From the NCBI RefSeq assembly GCF_024158605.1, contig NZ_JAMZGM010000024.1:1-47947 (forward strand): a stretch of DNA of 47,947 bases, written 5' to 3'. The position numbers were made by a program, and so were the translations under genes. The notes under the pieces were generated by a model. The model had not been told where the DNA came from and made no database searches. It saw nothing but the letters and a program-made list of their open reading frames with translations. Origin of the DNA: Sebaldella sp. S0638 (GTDB lineage Bacteria > Fusobacteriota > Fusobacteriia > Fusobacteriales > Leptotrichiaceae). Of the stretch, positions 9,583-16,966 are shown piece by piece (position 1 is the first letter of the stretch; each line of letters opens with the position of its first letter).

Positions 9583-9735
9583 ATGTCTGCAATATTCTTT
9601 AATTTTATTTCAGTAAACACAATGTATATGATGTTAATGTGCATGTCTATGATGATGTACACTTTTTTACATACTGAAATAAAACAGAGAATAAAAAAAG
9701 ATATTTTGAATTACTTATTAATAGAATTAGACTAA
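9583..9735 (+). CDS. Met-rich 50-aa small protein, candidate leader peptide of metNIQ
   Basis: GAGGAGG lies 7 bases before the ATG, one of the best ribosome binding sites in the window. The product has 50 residues. Nine are Met, eight of them in the 12-residue stretch at positions 14-25 (MYMMLMCMSMMM). The first half is hydrophobic and could span a membrane; the second half is charged (residues about 32-41 are EIKQRIKKDI). Downstream are an intrinsic terminator (9772-9806) and then metN, with no room for another promoter. The layout matches amino-acid leader peptides (his, trp, phe type), where translation of a run of the cognate codon sets transcription read-through. The alternative is a small membrane protein that is merely co-transcribed. 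No homologue is known to me. Confidence 0.7.
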   Translation: MSAIFFNFISVNTMYMMLMCMSMMMYTFLHTEIKQRIKKDILNYLLIELD

Positions 9736-9771
9736 TTATTACAGTTTAAAATTATTTAATAATAAATAACG

Positions 9772-9806
9772 AAAAATACTTTGGAATTTTCTGAAGTATT
9801 TTTTTT
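9772..9806 (+). terminator. intrinsic terminator inside the metNIQ leader (attenuator candidate)
   Basis: AAAAATACTT and AAGTATTTTT pair over 10 bp. The intervening 12 bases can extend the stem (two G-U pairs, then G-C and A-T) to a tetraloop. The 3' arm runs into eight T (9799-9806). It lies between the Met-rich ORF and the metN RBS (9820-9825). The stem is AT-rich, so termination may be partial, as suits an attenuator. Confidence 0.7.
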
Positions 9807-9832
9807 GTTGAATTACAGAAAGGAGTTTGCAA

Positions 9833-10846
9833 ATGATAAAAATTGAAAATATTAATAAATCATTTGATCATAAAAATGTACTTGCTAACGTCAGCCTTGA
9901 AATACCAAAAGGGAGTATCTATGGTATTATCGGCTACAGCGGCGCAGGAAAAAGCACCCTTGTGCGTATTATCAATGCATTGGAAAAACCGGATTCAGGA
10001 AAAGTTTTTATTGATAATACCGACTTGTATTCCCTTGATGAAAAAACTGTCCGAGATGAAAAGAAAAAAATTGGGATGATTTTTCAGCACTTTTATCTTT
10101 TGAACAGTAAAACTGTTTTTGATAATGTAGCAATTGCGCTGAAAATAAATAAAGCAGGAAAAAATGAAACTGAAAGCAGAGTTATGGAAATACTAAAGTT
10201 CGTAGGACTGGAAAATTACAGGGATAATTATCCTGAGCAGCTTTCAGGGGGACAAAAGCAGAGAATCGGAATAGCAAGAGCATTGGTCAACAATCCGAAA
10301 ATTCTTTTGTGTGATGAAGCTACAAGCGCTCTTGACCCTGAAACAACCAAGCAGATTCTCGAACTTTTGCAGAAAGTAAACAGGGAACTTGGAGTAACTA
10401 TAGTACTGATAACACACCAGATGGAAGTGGTAAAAAATATATGCGACAGGGTTGCTGTTCTGGAAAATGGTTATATTATTGAAGAAAATGATGTTTTTAA
10501 TATTTTTGCCTTCCCAAAAGAAGCTACAACGCAAAAATTCGTAGAAAGTATACTTCATCAGGACATACCTGATTCTGCTTACAGGCATCTTATAGACGGG
10601 AGGCTTTATAAGCTGACATTCTCAAAGGGGCATGTTGATGAGCCGGTCTTATCAAACATTACTGCTGAAACCGGTGTTAATTTCAGTATTTTGCAGGGAG
10701 TAGTCACAGAAATACAGGAACATTTTTTCGGACAGCTTGTAGTAAAGCTTTCATCTGCAGGTGAACAGACAGACATTGCTTTGGAAAAACTGAAAACCTA
10801 CGGCGTGGAGGTACAGGAAATCGGAAAAGGAGGAAATACAATATGA
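9833..10846 (+). CDS. metN: methionine ABC transporter ATP-binding protein MetN
   Basis: This 337-residue ATPase powers D/L-methionine uptake through MetI. An ABC domain fills residues about 1-245, with Walker A GYSGAGKST, Q-loop, signature LSGGQKQR, Walker B LLCDEA and the H-loop. A C-terminal NIL (ACT-like) domain at about 260-337 in this family binds methionine and inhibits transport (trans-inhibition). ATG 9833 is chosen because AAGGAG ends 7 bases upstream; the in-frame TTG at 9827 is too close to it. The stop overlaps metI by 4 bases. Transcription must come through the leader terminator, so expression is probably set by attenuation. Confidence 0.96.
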   Translation: MIKIENINKSFDHKNVLANVSLEIPKGSIYGIIGYSGAGKSTLVRIINALEKPDSGKVFIDNTDLYSLDEKTVRDEKKKIGMIFQHFYLLNSKTVFDNVAIALKINKAGKNETESRVMEILKFVGLENYRDNYPEQLSGGQKQRIGIARALVNNPKILLCDEATSALDPETTKQILELLQKVNRELGVTIVLITHQMEVVKNICDRVAVLENGYIIEENDVFNIFAFPKEATTQKFVESILHQDIPDSAYRHLIDGRLYKLTFSKGHVDEPVLSNITAETGVNFSILQGVVTEIQEHFFGQLVVKLSSAGEQTDIALEKLKTYGVEVQEIGKGGNTI

Positions 10847-11493
10847 ATGTTTCATTTGAACAAATAATTAACGCTACATGGATAACTGTTTACATATCAG
10901 TATTATCATTTATTCTCGGTACATTGATTGCTTTTTTTCTGGGATTTACGTTATATTTCACCAGAAAAGGAGGAATATATGAAAATAGAAAATTATATGT
11001 AACTCTGGATATAATAATTAATTTTATCAGATCACTGCCGTTTGTGGTTTTACTGCTTTTACTTATTCCTGTAACAAGACTTCTAGTAGGGAGTGCTATA
11101 GGCCCCAATGCAGTAATTGTATCACTGACATTTTTTGCAGCACCGTATATTGCAAGGCTTGTAGAAAGTTCTCTTTTGGAGATAGATCATGGAATTCTGG
11201 AAGTAGCAGATTCGCTGGGGGCAAATACACAGGAACTCATCACCCACTTTCTGCTTCCTGAGGCTGCCTCATCTTTAATATTTAATTTGTCCATTGCCTT
11301 TGTAAGTATAATAGGTGCAACAGCAGTGGCAGGAACTATAGGCGGCGGAGGGCTGGGTGACCTTGCCATTTCATTCGGGTATAACAGATATGATTATATT
11401 ACCCTTGTTACAGCTGTGGGAATAATAGTAATATTGGTGCAACTGGCACAGTTTTTAGGAAAGTATTTATCTAATAAAGCAAAATATTTATAA
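10843..11493 (+). CDS. metI: methionine ABC transporter permease MetI
   Basis: A 216-residue inner-membrane permease with about five membrane segments. A BPD_transp_1 domain is clear, including the EAA-type coupling loop (EVADSLGANTQELITHFLLP) that docks onto MetN. The start codon overlaps the metN stop (ATGA), implying translational coupling. It is followed by metQ after 18 bases. Length and order are typical of metNIQ operons. Confidence 0.95.
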   Translation: MNVSFEQIINATWITVYISVLSFILGTLIAFFLGFTLYFTRKGGIYENRKLYVTLDIIINFIRSLPFVVLLLLLIPVTRLLVGSAIGPNAVIVSLTFFAAPYIARLVESSLLEIDHGILEVADSLGANTQELITHFLLPEAASSLIFNLSIAFVSIIGATAVAGTIGGGGLGDLAISFGYNRYDYITLVTAVGIIVILVQLAQFLGKYLSNKAKYL

Positions 11494-11511
11494 AATTCAG
11501 GAGGAAAATAT

Positions 11512-12330
11512 ATGAAAAAAAGAAATTTATTACATTTGATCGCATTGCTGATTCTGGCATTTTTTATTACGGGATGCGGATCAGGTTCAGGTAAAAAGTA
11601 CAAAGTTGGTGTAAATGGTTCTAATTCCAAACAATGGGAATATATAAAGGAAGAAGCTGCTAAAAAAGGGATAAATCTTGAAATAGTTTATTTCTCTGAC
11701 TATGTTCAGCCAAACAGGGCTCTTGTGGATAAGGATGTGGATATTAATGCCTTCCAGACTCTCTCATTCCTAAATACATTTAACGAGACTAACAAACAGG
11801 ACATTGTTCCTATTGGCACTACGATACTTGCTCCTATGGGAATTTATTCAAAGAAACTAAAGTCCCTTGACGAACTTCCGGAAAAAGCGAAAGTAACTAT
11901 ACCTAATGATCCTTCTAATCAGGGAAGAGCATTAAAACTTCTGGAAAAAGCCGGTTTAATAAAACTGAAAGACAGCGGCGGAAAAATCATAAGCAACAAT
12001 GATATTACAGAAAATCCAAAACAGCTGGAAATAATACCTATGGCTGCGAATCAGCTTCCCCAGACTCTGAATGATACTGAAATATCAGTTATTAATAACG
12101 GAGTAGCAGTAGATGCCGGTTTCTCACTTAGTCAGGCTATTTTCAAAGAAGATAAACTGGCAAAGGACTATATAAATGTCATTGCAGCGAGACAGGATAA
12201 TAAAAATGATGAAAATCTTCTGGAAATAGTAAAGTTATATCAAACTGAAACTGTGAAAAAAATTATAGAAGATGATACAAAAGGAAATTCTGTTCCTACA
12301 TTTATACCATTATCAGAAATAGGATTTTAG
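11512..12330 (+). CDS. metQ: methionine-binding lipoprotein MetQ (NlpA family)
   Basis: A 272-residue substrate-binding lipoprotein anchored outside the inner membrane. It has a signal peptide with lipobox ITGC (lipidated Cys22), then an NlpA/MetQ domain that begins with the typical KVGVNGSNSKQWEYIKEEA. GGAGG precedes the ATG by 9 bases. It is third in the operon. NlpA proteins bind L-Met, D-Met or Met-containing dipeptides. Context (MetN with a NIL domain, Met-rich leader) favours methionine. The neighbouring amidohydrolase hints that N-acyl or dipeptide forms may also be used. Confidence 0.93.
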   Translation: MKKRNLLHLIALLILAFFITGCGSGSGKKYKVGVNGSNSKQWEYIKEEAAKKGINLEIVYFSDYVQPNRALVDKDVDINAFQTLSFLNTFNETNKQDIVPIGTTILAPMGIYSKKLKSLDELPEKAKVTIPNDPSNQGRALKLLEKAGLIKLKDSGGKIISNNDITENPKQLEIIPMAANQLPQTLNDTEISVINNGVAVDAGFSLSQAIFKEDKLAKDYINVIAARQDNKNDENLLEIVKLYQTETVKKIIEDDTKGNSVPTFIPLSEIGF

Positions 12331-12346
12331 AAAAGAGGAAGATAAT

Positions 12347-13540
12347 ATGGCAAAAACAGAAAAAGATTTAATAATAGACTTTATAGATGAGAATAATAAA
12401 TCCCTTATAGAAACCGCAGAATTTATTCATAATAATCCCGAACTGGGAAATCATGAGTTTGTATCCAGCAAGGCTCTTGCTGATCTTCTTGAAAATCAGG
12501 GTTTTACAGTAACATATAATATCGCAGGACATGAAACAGGTTTTATCGCTAAAAAAACTTCGGCTAAATCCGGTCCGAAAATTGCTTTTCTTGCGGAATA
12601 TGATGCCTTACCTGAGATAGGCCACGGATGCGGGCATAATCTTATTGGAACTGCAAGTGCAGGAGCCGCTGCGGCAATAGGAAATATTATAGATGATCTG
12701 GGTGGAGAAGTTATAGTTTTCGGCAGTCCTGCTGAAGAAGGCGGTGATAACGGCAGTGCTAAAGCAAGTTATGTGAATAACAGTCTGTTTAATGACGTAG
12801 ATGCTGCACTTATGTTTCATCCTGCCAACAAAAATTCTGTTACACAAAAAACACAGACTGTAGAGCCTGTAGATATAGAATTCTTTGGAAAAACTGCACA
12901 TGCCGCGGGGAATCCTGAAAAAGGCATAAATGCCCTGCATGCGCTCATACATTTTTATAATATTTTACACACATATCAGCTGGGAAAATTCAAGAATCTT
13001 AATATACACGGCGTTATAACTGACGGCGGCAAAGCTCCCAATGTAATACCTGATTATGCCAAAGCAAGATTTTATATACGCGGCGCGACTTCCAAAGAAA
13101 GTCAGGAAGCCGTAAATATTATAGAAAACATACTAAAAGGCATTGATACATCTTTTGGTACTACATCAAAACTTACATATTTTCAAAACAGAGTGGATCA
13201 TTTTATACTTACTCCTGAATTTGATAAATTATTTCAAAAAATTTATGGAGAATGTACAGGAAATACAATAGATACCGGACAGACAAAACCCGGCGGTTCC
13301 ACTGATGCTGCCAATGTAAGCCATGTCATACCGGTAATACACCCGTATCTCGCAATTGGTGATTCTTCACTAACAGGACATACAATTGAATTTACCAATG
13401 CAGCATGTTCTGAAAAAGGTTTTGAGACTCTAATTCTGGCTGCAAAGCTGCTAAGCCTCACGGCTCTGGAACTTTACAAGGATTCTGAATTACTTCTGAA
13501 TATCAAAAACGACTGGAATAACAGCATTAGTTCACAATAA
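12347..13540 (+). CDS. M20 family amidohydrolase/peptidase
   Basis: A 397-residue zinc-dependent hydrolase of the M20D type, close to AbgB/PM20D2-like proteins. The metal-binding stretch HGCGHN (residues 93-98), the following PAEEGG motif, and a central dimerisation domain (about 180-290) are visible. There is no signal peptide, so it is cytoplasmic. It follows metQ by 16 bases with its own RBS (AGAGGAAG) and ends at a terminator, so it is the last gene of the metNIQ operon. Inference: it frees methionine or another amino acid from N-acyl or dipeptide forms taken up by MetNIQ. The family has many substrates, so the exact one is unknown. Confidence 0.85.
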   Translation: MAKTEKDLIIDFIDENNKSLIETAEFIHNNPELGNHEFVSSKALADLLENQGFTVTYNIAGHETGFIAKKTSAKSGPKIAFLAEYDALPEIGHGCGHNLIGTASAGAAAAIGNIIDDLGGEVIVFGSPAEEGGDNGSAKASYVNNSLFNDVDAALMFHPANKNSVTQKTQTVEPVDIEFFGKTAHAAGNPEKGINALHALIHFYNILHTYQLGKFKNLNIHGVITDGGKAPNVIPDYAKARFYIRGATSKESQEAVNIIENILKGIDTSFGTTSKLTYFQNRVDHFILTPEFDKLFQKIYGECTGNTIDTGQTKPGGSTDAANVSHVIPVIHPYLAIGDSSLTGHTIEFTNAACSEKGFETLILAAKLLSLTALELYKDSELLLNIKNDWNNSISSQ

Positions 13541-13580
13541 TAAAAGGGTTTATATAAATTTTTCAAAATAACTAAAAAGG

Positions 13581-13599
13581 GGCTGTAATTTTTACAGCC
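13581..13599 (+). terminator. terminator of the metNIQ operon
   Basis: GGCTGTAA and TTACAGCC form an 8-bp stem with a 3-base loop, followed by TTTTCTTATTT on the plus strand. The preceding AAAAGG can pair with CCTTTT and lengthen the stem. Confidence 0.8.
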
Positions 13600-13639
13600 T
13601 TTTCTTATTTATAAATTTATCAGTATTTTTGCTAAAAGA

Positions 13640-13701
13640 AGAGACTGCCGGAAAAACAGACCTCCGATATTATCAGAAATTACTGTTCTCTGGCAGTCTC
13701 T
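13640..13701 (-). terminator. long hairpin, probable terminator after the flavodoxin/DUF2023 pair
   Basis: AGAGACTGCCGG and CTGGCAGTCTCT pair over 12 bp (one G-U). AACAG and CTGTT pair inside the 38-base loop. On the minus strand it is followed by TCTTCTTTT. It faces the metNIQ terminator, as expected between convergent operons. Confidence 0.6.
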
Positions 13702-13766
13702 CTAATTGGAAGATAAAGAGAATTTTCTTTATTTTAGCTATATATAATATAATCTAAAATACGATA

Positions 13767-14129
13767 TTAATTGCTGTCCGCCTTAAACTTCAAATATCTT
13801 TTGCTTTGTTTAAGCGGATCATAACCTAGTAGTATACCCAGAATAAAATCTTCTTCGGCTGTATATTTTCTCAATGAAGTTTTGTTAAACTTCTTTATTA
13901 TATCTATACATTCTTTTTCTCCAAAAAATAAGTTACATTTATCGTCACTTACCTTTTGTACAAAAAATGAAATGGAATTTTTCTCTAATTTTTTCACCAT
14001 ATATCCCATAGTATCTACAGGAGCAGTATGCAAAACCAAGTGCCTCAATCCCTTGTTCAGTTCATAGATATGATGGGCAAAAAGTTCGTAGTTATATTTT
14101 ATAAGGCTTTTTTTATCTCCTCTGTCCAT
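13767..14129 (-). CDS. DUF2023 family protein, flavodoxin partner
   Basis: A 120-residue protein resembling DUF2023 (PF09633), a small family commonly encoded next to or fused with flavodoxins. The characteristic FAHHIYELNKGLRHLVLHT segment (residues about 17-35) is present. Its molecular role is not established. The only in-frame start is the ATG at 14129, giving a 31-base overlap with the flavodoxin stop. The family core begins about 10 residues later, and an AGGAG lies inside the overlap just past that ATG, so a rare start codon cannot be excluded. Overlap implies translational coupling and a shared task with the flavodoxin. Confidence 0.75.
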   Translation of the reverse strand: MDRGDKKSLIKYNYELFAHHIYELNKGLRHLVLHTAPVDTMGYMVKKLEKNSISFFVQKVSDDKCNLFFGEKECIDIIKKFNKTSLRKYTAEEDFILGILLGYDPLKQSKRYLKFKADSN

Positions 14130-14593
14130 TTTTCTACCCTTTCATCAGTTAAATCTGACTGATTTACGTCATCTATTGCCAATCCTAAAAACTTCCCGTC
14201 TTCTACACCTCTTGATCCGTCAAATTCGTATCCGTCTGTGTCAGTCTCTCCTATTAATGTAATTCCGCTATCCTTTATTTTTTCATGTATAATTCCTATA
14301 CCGTCAATAAAAGTATCACTAAATGATGACTGATCCCCTGTTCCGAAATAAGCTACTTTTTTCCCGCTCAAATTTAATGAAGGCATGTCATCTAATACTC
14401 CTAACCAGTCGTCCTGCAGATCCCCATAACCCCAAGTCGAAGTTCCCATTACCAGTACATCATAATCATTCATTTTCTCAAGATTACCTGCTATATTATG
14501 CACATCTGCATTATCTAATTTTGCTGATATTTTATTTGCGACATCTTCAGTAACACCTGTAGTTGATCCGTAAAATATTCCTATTTTAGCCAT
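14099..14593 (-). CDS. fldA: flavodoxin (long-chain)
   Basis: A 164-residue FMN-binding electron carrier that can replace ferredoxin under iron limitation. The N-terminal phosphate loop GSTTGVTED and the WGYGDLQDDW loop that stacks on the flavin are present. The STWGYGD segment and a later loop insertion place it in the long-chain group. Start 14593 is preferred: AGGAGG lies 7 bases upstream, whereas the ATG at 14599 touches the RBS. It is transcribed with the overlapping DUF2023 gene. The iron-sulfur ferredoxin at 316-498 is a likely functional counterpart. Confidence 0.93.
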   Translation of the reverse strand: MAKIGIFYGSTTGVTEDVANKISAKLDNADVHNIAGNLEKMNDYDVLVMGTSTWGYGDLQDDWLGVLDDMPSLNLSGKKVAYFGTGDQSSFSDTFIDGIGIIHEKIKDSGITLIGETDTDGYEFDGSRGVEDGKFLGLAIDDVNQSDLTDERVEKWTEEIKKAL

Positions 14594-14622
14594 TACCATA
14601 CCTCCTGTTATTATTTAATAAT

Positions 14623-14651
14623 ATAACATCAAATTTTATTTTGATTGTCAA
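14623..14651 (-). promoter_or_regulatory. probable flavodoxin promoter
   Basis: A perfect -35 TTGACA (14646-14651, minus strand) with TGTTAT 17 bp downstream as -10. TATATT at a 20-bp spacing is an alternative -10. Confidence 0.45.
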
Positions 14652-14705
14652 ATATTTTTATCAATATTTTGGAAAATAATTTTTATTTGCAAAGTAATAA
14701 AAAAA

Positions 14706-14730
14706 TCACTTCTCATATTATGAAAAGTGA
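14706..14730 (-). terminator. terminator of the D-Ala-D-Ala carboxypeptidase gene
   Basis: TCACTT and AAGTGA with inner TCA/TGA pairing form a symmetric hairpin. On the minus strand seven T follow. It sits 23 bases past the stop at 14753. Confidence 0.8.
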
Positions 14731-14752
14731 CTCATTTCTGCCTTAAATCATT

Positions 14753-15826
14753 TTACTTTGATATACCAATTTTATCAGGTTCTTTATATTGTAGTTTTCC
14801 TTTATATTCGTTTCCTTCATAAACTGCTGTATAATCTCCCAAAACTTCCCCGTTTTTTATTCTTCTAGGGACGGTTTTTATTACGTTGAATTTATATTCT
14901 ACCTTAGAATCATTGAAGTTATTTACATTAATTATTTCTTCTACATCTTCGCTTGGATACAGATCATAGTCTTTATTGCTGATTTTTATTGTAGCTACTG
15001 CTTTATTACTGTCTACGATTTTGCTTTTCTTATAAGTGGAAAAGAATGAATTAATCTCATCAGCACCTATAGTATCTCTGTTTTTAGACTTTTCAGAACC
15101 CATAACCACTGCTATCATTCTTAATCCGTCTCTTTCAGCTGTTAATACAATATTTGATCCCGCAGCTCTGTGATATCCTGTTTTCAGTCCGTCTACACCT
15201 TCTACTTTTCCAAGAAGATTATTCGTAGCTTTCAGCTGTATCGCACCGCCTTTTATGTAATCCGAGCTTTTATCAGCTATTTTCATATATTCAGGATACT
15301 GTATCGCAGTCATTGCCAGTTTGTAAATATCATATGCACTTCCCTGATCCATACATGTCCCTGTATCACCCGGCGGCAGTCCGTGCGGCGTACAGTAACG
15401 CAGTGAATTCAGCCCCATGCTTCTTGCTCTTTCATTCATATTGTCCACAAAATTATACACATCTCCGTGGCTTACATATTCTGCAAGTGCATAAGCTGCA
15501 TTATTCGACGATCTTATTGCTGTGGCTTTCAAAAGCTCTTCCACTGTGAATGTCTCACCGGCGTTCATTTTCACACCATATGGAACCTTTGAAGCCGTAT
15601 ATGAAATTGTTACATTATCATCTAAAGATATTTCTTTCGCATTAACTTTGTCTAATGTTAATAAAATAGTCATTACCTTTGTCATTGATGCTAAAGGTCT
15701 TACCTCGTAGATATTGTCCTGAACATAAATATTTCCTTTAGTGTCTCCTACTAACAACTCTTTATAATCATAAGAAAAAATAAATGCTGATAATAATAAC
15801 ATCAAACTTAAAATTTTTGTTTTCAT
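14753..15826 (-). CDS. D-alanyl-D-alanine carboxypeptidase (S11, PBP5/DacA family)
   Basis: A 357-residue penicillin-binding protein that trims the terminal D-Ala from peptidoglycan stem peptides in the periplasm. It has a signal peptide (about residues 1-18). The catalytic motifs are SxxK (Ser47-Met-Thr-Lys50), SxN (Ser106-Ser-Asn108) and KTG (Lys215-Thr-Gly217). After residue about 270 there is a PBP5-C-like beta domain. No clear C-terminal amphipathic anchor is seen, so it could be soluble or only weakly attached. AGGAGG lies 5 bases before the ATG. It is a single-gene unit between terminator 14706-14730 and its own upstream region. Confidence 0.92.
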   Translation of the reverse strand: MKTKILSLMLLLSAFIFSYDYKELLVGDTKGNIYVQDNIYEVRPLASMTKVMTILLTLDKVNAKEISLDDNVTISYTASKVPYGVKMNAGETFTVEELLKATAIRSSNNAAYALAEYVSHGDVYNFVDNMNERARSMGLNSLRYCTPHGLPPGDTGTCMDQGSAYDIYKLAMTAIQYPEYMKIADKSSDYIKGGAIQLKATNNLLGKVEGVDGLKTGYHRAAGSNIVLTAERDGLRMIAVVMGSEKSKNRDTIGADEINSFFSTYKKSKIVDSNKAVATIKISNKDYDLYPSEDVEEIINVNNFNDSKVEYKFNVIKTVPRRIKNGEVLGDYTAVYEGNEYKGKLQYKEPDKIGISK

Positions 15827-15977
15827 GTTTCCTCCTTAATTGACTTACCCTTTATTCTACTAGTTTTTTTACATTTTTGCAAGTCATATTAAAGCCTTTG
15901 ATTCATCAGCTGTTTGTGAATAAGAAGCGGTAATTTTCCCGAAAACACAGATTAAAAAAATTTTTACTTTATCAAAA

Positions 15978-16006
15978 AATGACTTTCAAAAAAACTGAAA
16001 GCCATT
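15978..16006 (-). terminator. terminator of the sugar ABC/kinase operon
   Basis: AATGGCTTTCA and TGAAAGTCATT (minus strand) pair over 11 bp with one G-U around a T-rich loop. TTTTTT follows. It lies 10 bases past the kinase stop. Confidence 0.8.
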
Positions 16007-16015
16007 TTTAATTAT

Positions 16016-16948
16016 TTATTTCTTATGAATATTATCTATTTCCTCTTTTGTAAGATTTCCTTCCATGGGTCCCTGTTTGGTAACTGAATATGCCCCTGCA
16101 AGATTAGCGTAAAATAATGCTTCTTTATAACTGTATCCCTGAGAAACCAATGATACAAAAGTTCCGCCAAAACAGTCGCCGGCTCCTGTAGGGTCTACTT
16201 CTTCCACTTTTACCGGATCTACATTTATCTGTTCTGTTTCACTGTAAAGAGTCGCACCTCTGTCTCCTCTCTTCACTACCACTGCCATAGTCCCGTCTTC
16301 AAGAAGTTTTTTTACTGCTTCTTTTTCTGTTTCCATTCCTGTAAGGTCAAGAAGTTCCTGTTCTCCTGGAAGAATTATATCGGCATTCTGCATTATCTTC
16401 ACTATTAATTCTTTTATTCTGGGATTTTCCATGAATTCTTTTCTGAAATTCGGATCAAAAGTCACCTTTATCCCTCTTCCTTTTAATTCGGGAAGAATAT
16501 TATTAAATAAATCTATCATATTTTCATTAAATACTGAACACCCCATGATATGAAAATATTCACACCCGTCAAGACAGCTCTTGTCAATTTTATCATAATT
16601 CAGTTCCTGAAGCGCAGAATCTTTTATAGTAAAAATAAAGTCTCTGCTCCCGCTCTCCTGATAAACTACAAATGCTGCAGCTGTGGTTTTTTCTTCTGAT
16701 ACATATACCTGTGAAACATCCACGCCGTCTTTTTTCAGTCTGTCAGTATTTATTCTTCCGAAATCATCATTTCCTATAACAGAGATTATCCCTGTACTTC
16801 CTCCCATTTTAGCTGCCTGATCTATAAAAATAGCCGGTGCTCCGCTGGGATAAGGCCCTGTGAATTCTCCAGTTTCCCTGAAAGTCTGATTCTTTTTAGT
16901 TCCCATGATTTCTACCAATACTTCTCCTGCTGTTAATATCTTAGGCAT
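16016..16948 (-). CDS. PfkB family sugar kinase
   Basis: A 310-residue cytoplasmic kinase of the ribokinase/PfkB family, which phosphorylates a sugar after uptake. Visible are the N-terminal GEVLVEI segment, the GPYPSGAPAIF sugar-binding region, the PGEQE motif (194-198), and the signature VDPTGAGDCFGG with catalytic Asp258. It is the last gene of the operon, 18 bases after the permease. Ribokinase, fructokinase and tagatose/sorbose kinase are all possible, and the sequence read by eye does not decide between them. The absence of RbsD argues mildly against a pure ribose system. Confidence 0.9.
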   Translation of the reverse strand: MPKILTAGEVLVEIMGTKKNQTFRETGEFTGPYPSGAPAIFIDQAAKMGGSTGIISVIGNDDFGRINTDRLKKDGVDVSQVYVSEEKTTAAAFVVYQESGSRDFIFTIKDSALQELNYDKIDKSCLDGCEYFHIMGCSVFNENMIDLFNNILPELKGRGIKVTFDPNFRKEFMENPRIKELIVKIMQNADIILPGEQELLDLTGMETEKEAVKKLLEDGTMAVVVKRGDRGATLYSETEQINVDPVKVEEVDPTGAGDCFGGTFVSLVSQGYSYKEALFYANLAGAYSVTKQGPMEGNLTKEEIDNIHKK

Positions 16949-16966
16949 CTTTCCTCCTGTGTCATT

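Noticed and set aside
9552-9832. S-box (SAM) or T-box riboswitch before metN
   Set aside because: I see neither the T-box motif nor the S-box core junction sequences. The Met-rich ORF with terminator explains the leader better.
10244-10588. Minus-strand ORF of 114 codons inside metN
   Set aside because: It lies antisense to conserved ABC motifs, without an RBS. It is a shadow.
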